Below, one piece after another: positions 43,726 through 53,717 of a DNA stretch of 64,000 bases. Position 1 is the stretch's first letter, and each line of letters starts with the position of its first letter. The translations under genes and the position numbers were made by a program. Below the pieces are notes generated by a model. That model ran no database searches, had not been told where the DNA came from, and saw only the letters and a list, made by a program, of their open reading frames with translations. Origin of the DNA: Gracilaria domingensis (taxonomy: Eukaryota > Rhodophyta > Florideophyceae > Gracilariales > Gracilariaceae); contig VCMS01000048.1 in NCBI GenBank assembly GCA_022539475.1, positions 1-64,000 on the forward strand, written 5' to 3'.

Positions 43726-45139
43726 CACCGAAGAAGGAGTGGGGGCAGAGAAAGAGAGCGAATTACCCAAACTTCTTGGCCTAAACCCTTGATACGCCGA
43801 AAGAGAATTTTCGATCTACAGGTACATAGTGCTTTCTTGAGTTTGGAAAGAGTAAGCTGAAGTTCATAGAGAACAAGAAGCTCTACGCTTTCTTGTGTGG
43901 ATTCTTAGTATTGACGGGAATCCAATCTGCGTTTCAGTCAATACACAAGAGAATCGTCTTGGTTTACCCAAAATGTTTCTCTTGCGTCCTTACGCGCCGC
44001 TTTTTCATTCTTGCTTACTAAACGAATCCAATGTACAACTTCTTTACTCCGAAGTCTAGCTGAGCTTACTCCATTGGATATTCAAATAGGCTCTTTTCAA
44101 TGAGAAAGTAGAGTACACTACAAAGGGTTTTCTTCTTCTTCTTTATGCGACACACACACACACACATTGGCCAGAAAGAGTCTTGCGTTTTCTAGTGAAA
44201 GAGCGTTTCTTTCAACAGAAACGCTCTGCAGTAAGTACGAATTAGACTACTGCGCCCGTATTAGTGACACACACACACACACACACACACACGTCACGCT
44301 AATTCCTCGTATCGTGTGGGGTTTTGCTAAGAACCCCCGACAAACTAAAAGGCTTTCGTCAAAATGGAGCCACCGACTACAGGAAGGATTTTTGTCGATG
44401 TCGAAGGAGTTTTGTCGATGACTTTCCTCTTTTTTCCATCTGAGGGACTGTGTACAACAAGTGTGCATTGGCCAAGAGCCGCAGAGAATTTCCAGTAGCA
44501 AGAAGAAACCTACTCGGTTACACAACGGCAAACACAAAAGCTGTAGAAAGAGGTTTATTCCTGTCATTGAAGATGGGATTAAGCGACGCCGAGCGGCGAG
44601 ACTACTAAACATTCTCTAGCATTTGACCGGTAAATTCGATTGGACACTCGCGCACACTCCCTAGCCGCTCATCGACATACATGCTCACACGCATGTCCAG
44701 AAAGAGTACAGGCGAAGTCTAACTCGCATTCCCCAAACTTCTGCCCGTCATGCACATGTAGTTCCAAACATTTCTGAGGTCGTCTAAGGCTTATCGTTAA
44801 AACGGCACATATCTGACTTAGTGGGGTTCCTTTTCCATGCAGGCTTCATGACGGTCGTACAGTGCTTATGTACCAGGGAAGAGATACACTGAACGGCTGC
44901 CTTCGACAAGGGTCGCGTCGACAACCCTCTTCGCGAGCCAACCGCATCATAGCTCACGCCCGTCTGCATATCTGATACCAGATTACTTGCTCAAAACAAA
45001 GCATGACTGGTGAACCACGCGTTCTATGGCACACTGAACCGATAATGAAAACAATGGTGCCGAAAAGCAGATGGATTACTACTGTTGCTTCACAATTTCC
45101 CTTCGGTACCTCCCAAAGGTGAAAAATATTGATAGCACA
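43726..45139. other. Convergent intergenic region with CA microsatellites
   Basis: No gene supported. Contains (CA)n runs at about 44151-44166 and 44267-44293, a hairpin AGAGCGTTTCT-TTCAAC-AGAAACGCTCT at about 44200-44227 between them, and a repeat at 44318-44390 related to 24799-24870. Confidence 0.55.
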
Positions 45140-47512
45140 TCAATGCCGCTCTCTGACTTTCGACTCTGGTGGTTTCGTGTGGGAATCACTCTCGAAAACT
45201 GGCATCTCACGGAGAGAACCAATTTCTCGTTCGCGCTTTTGCACGAGCTGGTCACAAAGAACCCTTTCGAATTCTTCTTCATTAAGAGATCCCTTCTGTC
45301 CGTCGCGAAAAAGTAGGACCTCGTCGATAAGCCATTCGAGTTCGTTCATCAGAAACAATTTGTCAACAGCACTCATGCGGCCATGAATCCGATAAACATC
45401 TGCTATAAGCTTTCGTTGATCCTGAGTGACCTTGAAAACAGAAGGCCAATCTTCTTGTAGGCGCTTGTCATCTGGTTCCGTATCGCTGTCGTTAACCTCA
45501 ATCGCTTCGTCTGGGACCATCTTTCTCGCCCCCGGCTTTTCTCCATCCTTCTTTACAGGATTCCTGTCTGTAGTAGACTTGACGACGTTTTTCATCCTAG
45601 TTTCCCCGGAGTTCCCAATAGATAGTAAGTTCTCAGAGCGTGACTCTGGGGCCTTTGGTTTCTTTGCAGCAGAGCCTAGTGACCGACGTTTAGCGGGGTT
45701 CTGATTATGGCCGATTTCATCTGCCGCAAGTCGCTTTGTACCTCGTCCTTCGGCGCTAGCTTTTGAACCGGTGCTAGGGGTGATTTCATCACTGTCGTGA
45801 AAAGTACTGGTCCGCGCGTTTGTACTGGAATTGCGACTGTCTTTCATATGAACATTTTTTCCATCTCTCGGGCAACTAGGGGCCTCTGCTTTTGTATCCA
45901 TCGAGTCTTTCGATTTAAGCACCCGCTTTGACTGTGAGGCTTTTTCGACACCTGGGCTAGATGGACGTCTTCCAGACTCATCCCGATGGGGGTCAATGGG
46001 CTTTTTGGAGGAAGAGGTTTGTCTTTCTCGGGACGTAGGCATGAACGATGAACGATTTCTCGATGACGGTTTTCCATGTCTTCCTCCACGGTACGCACGG
46101 TTAGCAGCCCCTGGATGAAACCTCTGCAACTTGGGTGGGCTTCGCTGCGGTTGAACCTTGGGTGGAGGTTCTTCTTCGTCGCTGTCGATGATTATTATTG
46201 CATCGTCATTTTTTGTTGGAGGACATGGTTTCGGGGGAACTCTTGTGATCTTCGGGGTGACTGCGGCTTTAGTTTTCCCTTTCTGCGCCAGCTGCTTCTG
46301 TCGAGGTTTCGGTTTTGGAGGAGCTGGAGTTATCTCATCTTCGTCCACAGCCGGGTAATGTCGTGGCGCTTTAGATTCCGTCTCTTCAGGTTTAGTCGAC
46401 GTTTCAGGGGCATCCTCAGCATAGGCAAAAGAATTAAGACTTACGACAAGATCCCTCACTTCGACGTTAATTTCAGAAATGTTTGGTTCTTGGTCAGAAT
46501 GGTTAGGTTCAGAAGCTCCATGTTCCGAGCTTTTAGGTTCGGTGGTTTCAGGTCTGGAGGGTTGAAGTTGCGCGAGTGGGATGTTATCGCTGGGATCATC
46601 CTCTACGTCTTGCATAGAAGATTCGTCATCGTCATCTATCGTCACTCTCCTTCTTCGCACTGCACGCCGGGGTGGGGTGACCTCACGCACGACAAGTGCA
46701 TGCAGCGCTCGGTGTTTTCCTTTTCGAGTTTTAGGGCTTGCTTCCGCTGGATCAAACTCGTCCTCGTCGACGTTAACGGGCTCCCGCAGGGATGTTGAGC
46801 GTCGATGTTTAGACCTTTTGCGCTTTGAGGGGGAATGTAAGCGTTGTTCAAAACGATTCTTTGAGCTGTAGAACAATCTCCTATCATCAGACGGATGGTT
46901 CTGCAACCATTTCAACTCGTCGTCAAGAAGTAAGCGAGCCGGTAAATGATCACGATTCGAGTCAACAAAACCACGCACAATGCGAATGATGTCTCTGTCT
47001 TTGTTGTAATCCTCAGGTGGGTTTGCGAGAAATTCACTCTTCTCACGCATGTTATCGAAAAGCCAAGCTTTTCCATGGATAACCTGCACACTGTTGTAGC
47101 CAGGTTTTTCGATGTGATCGGACCACCAAATCTCATCCTCGCGAAATTTTGGCCATTTCGCGTTCCTTAAGCTAGTTTCGTCCATATCGCTGAAGTTGTA
47201 GAACCATCGCAACGTGCACCTCTTAAGCTCATAGTGATGTTTTGATTCGTTCCTTAGGCTGTCCGTGCGCAAGATTTGACGAAGCTCAGGGTCGTGGGCA
47301 TTGACCTGGAAAAGATCTAGAATTTGTGCAACCCATATATCTTCACCACCAGCCATATTCACCGTATCTCCAACATTAAAGCGGCGCGTGGTACCATCAT
47401 CACCGTACCTCAAGACGATAGATTTGTGAAAAACTCTTCGACGGTCATGTTTTTCGTCGGGTGTTCCCTTACCGTCCCAAAACCAGTGATCTTCGGTTGA
47501 ATTAGTGGGCAT
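45140..47512 (-). CDS. BAH-domain protein with SUMO-interaction-like motif
   Basis: The protein is 790 residues from the ATG at 47512 (MPTNSTEDHWFWDGKG). The frame is open farther upstream to 48031, but that part is low-quality coding sequence with no conserved feature. Residues 25-155 form a BAH-type domain: FNVGDTVNMAGGEDIWVAQI, LFQVNAHDPELR, LKRCTLRWFYNFSDMDET, EDEIWWSDHIEKPGYNSVQV and IHGKAWLFDNM. The next 540 residues are charged and disordered with basic clusters (HSPSKRKRSKHRRS). IIIIDSDEEE near residue 445 fits a SUMO-interaction motif, and a second candidate is EAIEVNDSD. A helical C-terminal segment closes it. BAH domains read nucleosomes or chromatin proteins; a chromatin role is inferred. 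Confidence 0.75.
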   Translation of the reverse strand: MPTNSTEDHWFWDGKGTPDEKHDRRRVFHKSIVLRYGDDGTTRRFNVGDTVNMAGGEDIWVAQILDLFQVNAHDPELRQILRTDSLRNESKHHYELKRCTLRWFYNFSDMDETSLRNAKWPKFREDEIWWSDHIEKPGYNSVQVIHGKAWLFDNMREKSEFLANPPEDYNKDRDIIRIVRGFVDSNRDHLPARLLLDDELKWLQNHPSDDRRLFYSSKNRFEQRLHSPSKRKRSKHRRSTSLREPVNVDEDEFDPAEASPKTRKGKHRALHALVVREVTPPRRAVRRRRVTIDDDDESSMQDVEDDPSDNIPLAQLQPSRPETTEPKSSEHGASEPNHSDQEPNISEINVEVRDLVVSLNSFAYAEDAPETSTKPEETESKAPRHYPAVDEDEITPAPPKPKPRQKQLAQKGKTKAAVTPKITRVPPKPCPPTKNDDAIIIIDSDEEEPPPKVQPQRSPPKLQRFHPGAANRAYRGGRHGKPSSRNRSSFMPTSRERQTSSSKKPIDPHRDESGRRPSSPGVEKASQSKRVLKSKDSMDTKAEAPSCPRDGKNVHMKDSRNSSTNARTSTFHDSDEITPSTGSKASAEGRGTKRLAADEIGHNQNPAKRRSLGSAAKKPKAPESRSENLLSIGNSGETRMKNVVKSTTDRNPVKKDGEKPGARKMVPDEAIEVNDSDTEPDDKRLQEDWPSVFKVTQDQRKLIADVYRIHGRMSAVDKLFLMNELEWLIDEVLLFRDGQKGSLNEEEFERVLCDQLVQKREREIGSLREMPVFESDSHTKPPESKVRERH

Positions 47513-49303
47513 GACCTTGGAAGGGAGTCCAAATTGGTAGTCGATTAGGACCGTTATTGATATGTGAGATGCTTGTCGTAAGCAGTATCTATTTGACACC
47601 AGAGTGCAATGCATCGACGGCACGAAGCAAAAAAGCGAACCGTGAGGAGGAGATGATTTCGTGTGGAAGAAGACACGTGCAGCGATGAAGGCGGTGTTTA
47701 ATATTTGAGAAATACGTTTCGGTACCGCGTGGAAAATGTTTGGCACAGATTTTGAACTGTTGAAGATGTAGATACGTTGTCCTGAGGGTGATGCATGAGG
47801 ACATCTGGAGACTTTGCTCCGAACTTCGCCTGATACGCAACCGAACAAGCAAATGACGAACAAGCGGTACGTCAGTAAAACTCTATAGGGATACCTTCGA
47901 TAATATCCTCTTAAGAACTTCCTGTATACCAGAAGTAGGAAGGTAACGCCGTACACTTGCTTTGCAGAGAAACGCAGCACCTGTGATGAAACACCTGGAA
48001 TGAATGAATCATTGAGATCATTGATCCACAAATTGGGAATTTTGAATTTTTTGACGGAAACGAGTGATTCACCGTGTGTCAGATTGCTTGCAGCTTCCCG
48101 GCTGTAAGCGCTTGGTGCTTTCCCGGATGCAAATAGACAATGTCGCCTGACGTACCAAACGCGCCTCTTGAGCTCTGAGGGCCCCTCGGGGACCCGGTGA
48201 GCCCCTCAGTGAGGGGCTCCCCGCCGGGGAGTCCCCGGGTCCCCGAGTCGGGTGGTAGATAAGAAGGTTAACCTGCTTTCTTCGGTACGACGGTACCCTT
48301 GGGTACACGTAGATCGATGGAACGAGAATGATTTGAGTTGCTGCGATTCGTTTAGTTGGAAGATTGACGAGCTGCGAAGGTCGAATGTTCGTCTTTCCAT
48401 CCGAGTTTCATCTCACCAGACTTGCATTGTGATTTGACATGTCGTGACCTATCAACGAACTGAATGGGAGCCAATTCAATGTTCCACTGCGTTAGGCGAT
48501 CCTCGGTGGCTCCTGACCATCATATGCCGAGATGGGACGATTTGCTTACCTAATATCAGCTCGTATCTCCTGATTGCGTTGTCTATATCTTTGCTTCTAC
48601 ATACAGTGGACGAAGGTCGTTTGCGATGCATTAAGCCTATACACAACAACAGCTGCTTCGCGGCAACCGGGAACCATGCCTTCTTACATTAATGCATTTC
48701 ATGTTTTGGAAGCCCGCCTTTTCGTATTGAGCAAAACGTCTTCTAAAGGCAAAATGTTCTCTCAATGCTAACAAGCCGTGGCACTCACCCAATAGATGCG
48801 TATTTGTTCTCGATAAATTCAACTTCTGGCTTCGAAACCGCTTCGACAGAGGAGAGAGCATGTCTCGTACGCAGAAATATTTTAATGCAAAGCAAGATGT
48901 GTGAATACAAACGAAACTGCTCCTGACACCACAACTCTTTCACTACGGCCCGGCCATTTTCCTGCATATGGGCCCAAAAGCACTTCTCCTCTTCCCGCTC
49001 TCCCACCCAATGCATCATCACCATCGGGTCAAATGTTCCCTCTGTGTTTAGCATTTCTTTATCAGAATGACTCTCCTCCACGTGTCTCTCTTCACAAAGC
49101 CTCTCCTTTCCGCCGTTGATATGTAATTTCCAACCCATGCATTAATAAGCCGATCGCCATTTAAGCCTGCTTCAGCCCCTTCCACCCACCCCCTCGACTA
49201 CCGGCTCCTCCCGATCCTCCCGCTCCTCTGCTCCTTCAAACATCTACCAGTTTACAATTAACTTCTGTGCTTCTTCCGCATTTGAATAATCGCACAGCAC
49301 AAC
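47513..49303. other. Divergent intergenic region
   Basis: Upstream of the BAH gene (-) and cofilin (+). No gene is supported; short open frames (for example 48785-49138) have no recognisable features. A GC-rich hairpin cluster lies at 48170-48255. Bases 49170-49260 are pyrimidine-rich just before cofilin. Confidence 0.5.
48170..48255. repeat. Cluster of GC-rich hairpins
   Basis: Contains GAGCCCCTCA-G-TGAGGGGCTC (48199-48219), CTCCCC-GCC-GGGGAG (48217-48231) and facing CGGGGACCCGG / CCCCGGGTCCCCG halves. Together they could fold as a multi-branched structure. No RNA family is recognised. Confidence 0.6.
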
Positions 49304-49741
49304 ATGGCCTCTGGAGTCGCAGTAGATGGCAAGGTTGTTACCGGCTTCAAGGGAATCATGAGTCGCCAACATCGTGCCGCCGTTTTCAAGATTAACGACA
49401 CCATGACCGAAGTTCAGCTGGAAAAGACTATTCCCCTTGCTGATGGCGCTGCTCAACCGAACTGGGAGGCGTTTACTAAGCAATTGCCTGACACTGACTG
49501 TCGTTACGTTGCGTATGACTTCGTCTATGAGCACCAGGGTGCTAACAAGAACCGTGTATTGTTCATTCTATGGTCTCCCCAGGATTCGAAGGTCAGATCT
49601 AAGATGATCTACGCTTCGTCCCAAGAGGGTGTTACCAAGCAGCTCGATGGTGTCCAACGCTCCCTTCAAATCACTGACAGAGATGAGCTTGAATACGCGG
49701 AGATTTCTAAGAAGTTGGCGCAGCACACTGCTGGATACTAG
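49304..49741 (+). CDS. ADF: Cofilin / actin-depolymerising factor
   Basis: The protein is 145 residues, a single ADF-H domain of normal length. The N-terminus MASGVAVDGKV has the usual Ser-3 position. Landmarks are AAVFKINDTMTEVQLEKTI, YVAYDFVYEHQGANKNRVLF, the actin-binding helix segment WSPQDSKVRSKMIYASSQEG, and LQITDRDELEYAEISKKL. It severs and depolymerises actin filaments in the cytosol, and is probably inhibited by phosphorylation at Ser-3. Single exon. In many other lineages this gene has an intron right after the ATG; none is needed here. Confidence 0.95.
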   Translation: MASGVAVDGKVVTGFKGIMSRQHRAAVFKINDTMTEVQLEKTIPLADGAAQPNWEAFTKQLPDTDCRYVAYDFVYEHQGANKNRVLFILWSPQDSKVRSKMIYASSQEGVTKQLDGVQRSLQITDRDELEYAEISKKLAQHTAGY

Positions 49742-50579
49742 GTTTCTGGGGGCATCCCGCCCCACCTTTGCTTCTCAATACAAACGAGATGTGACTGGAA
49801 ACAACATGAACGAGAAAGGGCCTGTTGATATTACATATTAATTCGCTTGTGATCGAAGGATGTGGTAGGCCTCGGGGGAATTGTCGTTCGCGGTATCCCC
49901 CCTTGCCTAAGGGCAAGATGCCGCCCCAGTTATCTCATTGTTTGTTACCGTAATTCTAGTTGTGCCTATTAGCCATCCTATCTTCTTTTTTCTATAGGCT
50001 ATACGATGTACTTTCCCACAATGATGCCTAAGCAAGTAAACAGAATGTAGCTTGAATGAAATCATGAGAGTTCTTGGCTTGTTTGAAATACATTAATGTA
50101 GTGTTGAAACAAAAAGCATTCTCCTTCTCCTCGGTGAAGCAGATGACATGAGAACCAAGAGTTATCATTCATTGTGGGCGGCGAAACACAAAAACGGTGC
50201 TCATTGTTTCTTGGAATTATATCGCTCCATGCCGTAACCTAGAAATAATGAGTTTCTGTTCTTATAGGTATGCTCACGGTTCAATGAGAATCAAGATAGA
50301 TAAGTTAGGTTCAAGTGTATCACTGCTCATCGCCCAGCATTTGGCAACGTATCAAACCGTGACTTAAATGGGGCGCCCGGCTTCTCGCATAGAGAGAAAA
50401 TTGTGCTTTACTTTGTTTACCTGTTCAAAGCTGCAGATGGGTGGAAGACAACGAGAGAGAATCATGGCGAAGAAGTTAAGGTATTACATATACCAATGGA
50501 TTATGCAGACGTGAAGGCTATCTTGAAGCTGAAATCGAGGAGCAAAACAATTGCATGTCAGTGTGCGGAAACTATCGCC

Positions 50580-50863
50580 GATCAGCGTGGATCTGAAGTT
50601 GTGTTAGCGCATTCTGCACGGGACACGTCCCTGTACTTCATCCGGTTGCATCTTACCTAGAACAACGCATATTGAAGTGTGAGTGTGGTACGAAGGTCAA
50701 AAAGGATGTAGCTCACGTTCTTTTTCTTTGCCCACTTTCAAGAGCGTCCCGGCGAAACGAGCTCCCTACGTCAAAAGAGCGAGAAGAAAAACCTCTGTTA
50801 GACTTGATCAAGCAATACCCGTCGAAATTCTTGGCCTTCTTCAGGAGAGAAAATTACGTTTAG
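50580..50863 (+). pseudogene. Possible decayed non-LTR retrotransposon 3' fragment
   Basis: The frame 50672-50863 begins KCECGTKVKKDVAHVLFLCP, a C-x-C-G...H-x4-CP pattern seen at the C-terminus of many LINE reverse-transcriptase proteins (C-C-H-C knuckle). The segment before it, in a different frame, ends with YFIRLHLT. If a LINE, it is a short decayed 3' remnant with a frame break. The similarity is weak and could be chance. Confidence 0.3.
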
Positions 50864-50875
50864 ATACTAGTTTTC

Positions 50876-50920
50876 CTGCTCCTTCACAATGAGGAGTTGC
50901 AGACCATACTAAAGAAGAGG
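50876..50920. repeat. 45-bp dispersed duplicate, copy A
   Basis: Matches 51250-51297 at most positions around a shared GTTGCAGACCATACTAA core, same orientation, about 375 bases apart. It lies at the end of the possible LINE remnant, so both copies may be 3' ends of related insertions. Confidence 0.6.
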
Positions 50921-51249
50921 AAGAAGGTATAACATCGCATATGGAGCTTGGCTACGATCCTGTCACCAGAACTGCGGTAATTCGCACGATTTCCCAAACT
51001 CAAAGTACAAGACGAGTCAAATCGCGATTGACAAACGCCGGTAGTCCCTGTAGTGGCTTCTTCTTGAGCTTCTTTTTTCATTCCCGCTCTCGTTTACGAG
51101 GTGTTGTATGTCACACGAATATGCGGCAATGTAATTAATGAAAGTCTTTCTCACTAGTTAGAAAGGCCAACATCTTGTATGTGTGTGTGACTGCTGTTTA
51201 TGTTGTGCTTGCCGTTCTAATCCTGAGGCTGTGGTACACTTATGTAGAT

Positions 51250-51297
51250 CTGCTGCTTCTTCGCAATGAGAAGTTGCAGACCATACTAAGGAAGAAG
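51250..51297. repeat. 45-bp dispersed duplicate, copy B
   Basis: Partner of 50876-50920: both have CTGCT...CTTC.CAATGAG.AGTTGCAGACC and continue ATACTAA.GAAGA. Confidence 0.6.
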
Positions 51298-53717
51298 ATA
51301 ATATCTATCCTATATCTTGCGTCTGAGACGCACATGTTTCTTGTGGGGAGAACGTCGATGTTGACGAACGTAACGTCGGGAATTTGGGAAACTAAGAATG
51401 CGCTTGAGATCGTCGTCTTCCTGCGGTACCCTTCTTCTCTTCCAGCATTCGACTGCGCATCGGTTACTCTTTAAGTAAAGAGACTATACTCTCAACCTCT
51501 ATCTGTAGAACTATTCATTCCACGCAACACGGTTCCTGTGCGCGGCCCCTTCCGCGCACTAAACAAGACAAACCTCTGAATTGCAGTCATTAGTCGTTCC
51601 AGTTGTTCGATCTGATAAACGTTCAACAAGAGCCTTCCGTTTCGGCGCGGATCTACAGGCACCACGTCTGGGATTAGTGGCTTAACAAGTGTCTCTCTCC
51701 CACCCCCGCACAAGCTCAATGCCCAAACACTAAGGTGCGGAGCGTGGACTGTTTGCCACTTTCTAAAGCTCTTGGCCGCATCTTGTAAGAGTTGTTTCTG
51801 ATCTCTTTACAGCATCAAGAATTCCGCACATGCCCAATGCACTTGCATTTTGAGTCATGATTCAAAGAGCGTAGCAAGTAAGAGATATCCCAAGGACAAG
51901 GATACCGTCGGTACGTGTCTCAGTGTCACCGATGGCAGGCATTGAGATGCAGCTGGTATCCATGTTAGCAGGTGTATGATCATAATGTAAGTATGATCTA
52001 CCCCCCGACTCGGAGTAGAGTCGGACAGCTGAAGGGATAGCCACTTAATAAAGTACAGTAGTTGACGACTATAGTTGACAGTAATCCATGCGTAGGCAGA
52101 GAATGCACTATAGTTTACATGAAGGTGGAACGTAACGCAGCGCAACCCCACGAGGGCGGAGAAATATACGAAGGTAGACATCACATGATGTGGTGGGTTA
52201 TACAGTATCTACGACGGAGATTAACTCAACTCAGCTGGAATGACGACCATTTGACGGAATCACGGGAAGTGAGATTTAAAAGTAGGCAGCATGTGTGGTG
52301 ATTTGCTCGTGGCGTAACTCTGGCCACGGTGATCATGTGTCGAACCAAAGAGACAATCGCAGGACGGTCTCACAGGTGGAAAAGTACATGTGACGGTTTG
52401 GCCGAGAAGCGGCCAACTTACGTACAGCAAACGTGGAGAATGGAGCTGGGGTGAGAGAAAAATGCTCACGCGATCATCGTCAGTATGATACCGTAGATGG
52501 GCGGAAGCGGAGAGAAATAGCGATCTGCAGTGGAGCGAGACCTGGAACGGCGTGTGTTGTGGGGCGGCTGTGAGCCAGCGGCTCGGAACAGTCAGGCGGC
52601 ACGGCAATCTCTCGAGAGCACAGGCGCGGCGGCCGCTTGGGCGGCGGACGAAACGAGAGCCGCTGCGTTTTGTAAGTTAGAGCAACGTAGACCGATTCCC
52701 CTGAGAGGAATGACATGGAGAGGGCGGGGCCTGACAGTGAGGGACGGTCGCCGACTGCGTTTGCGACGGTGAACTTCTGCAGAAGGGGGGTACAAAGGTA
52801 CCATGCATGCGATGAATCCGAAGTAGCTGAGGCGGCAGGATTACATGGCGCGGTCAGGGGCGGCGATGACGAGCAACGATTACGGGCGACGATTGGCGCG
52901 TGGGGGGGCGGGTTCTCGGCCATAACTGTAAGAGCGGCGGCGGGCAACAAGGCGGTTACCGCCACGGAGGACGTCGGCGGCTCGCTGCCGAGTGCCACGC
53001 GCGCCACCGACAGCGGGGGGGAAAGCGCGCTCGGCGCGACGCGCCACAGCCGCGCGGACAGCGGTCTGCGCCTCGTGGCGCGCGCCGCCCTGTCCCCGGC
53101 GCGGCACACCGCGCGACTCGGCCCCCTCAACGGCGCGCGCGCGCGTGACGGCGCGCGGTCCTCCGAGGCGGCGCGGCGGCCAATCGGCGCGCGCGCCGCC
53201 GCCATGGCGCCAATGGGCGCCGCGCGCATGCGCGCGCCATGCGCGAGCGCCACCTGGCGCCACCCGCGCCGCGCCCCGAGCGGGGCGCGTGGCGCGCGCC
53301 TCCCGCGCCCCGCCCGCGGCCACGTCCTACGCGCGTGCCCCGGGCGCGCTGTGCCACCCTTCGCCGTTCGCACCCCGCTCCACACTCTCCCCCCCCTGCA
53401 GGCGTTGCCCGCTGCTGCTGCTACGTTATGCGTCGCATGCGCAACGCTTCTGCCGTTCCCACACACGTCTCCGCCACCAACCCCCTCCCCCTTCCCACAT
53501 CATTCCCCTTCCCCCACCGTTCTCCCCTCCTCCGCCGCGCGTCACCGTTCCTACCATCTACCACGCTCTCCCATTCCCATTTCTCCTCCCTCCCCCACAC
53601 CCGCACGCATCCCCTTTTCGCGTAGTCCCTCCGTACCCGTCCGAACGCATTTCCCCCTTCTCCCGTTCTTGAACGTCTTCGCTCTCTGCAGCGCCTCCGG
53701 CGCTACTCCATTCCGTC

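Larger units (their letters stand above)
49742..53717. other. Long gene-poor region and kinase promoter
   Basis: Apart from a possible LINE remnant near 50.6-50.9 kb and a duplicated 45-bp segment, no gene is supported. From 52880 the sequence becomes CpG-rich with CCAAT motifs at 53180-53184 and 53210-53214, then pyrimidine-rich (53380-53660) up to the kinase start. The large open frames in 52.5-53.7 kb on both strands are compositional. Confidence 0.5.

Noticed and set aside
47513-48031. N-terminal extension of the BAH protein
   Set aside because: The frame is open, but the translation lacks conserved features and the ATG at 47512 starts a sensible protein.
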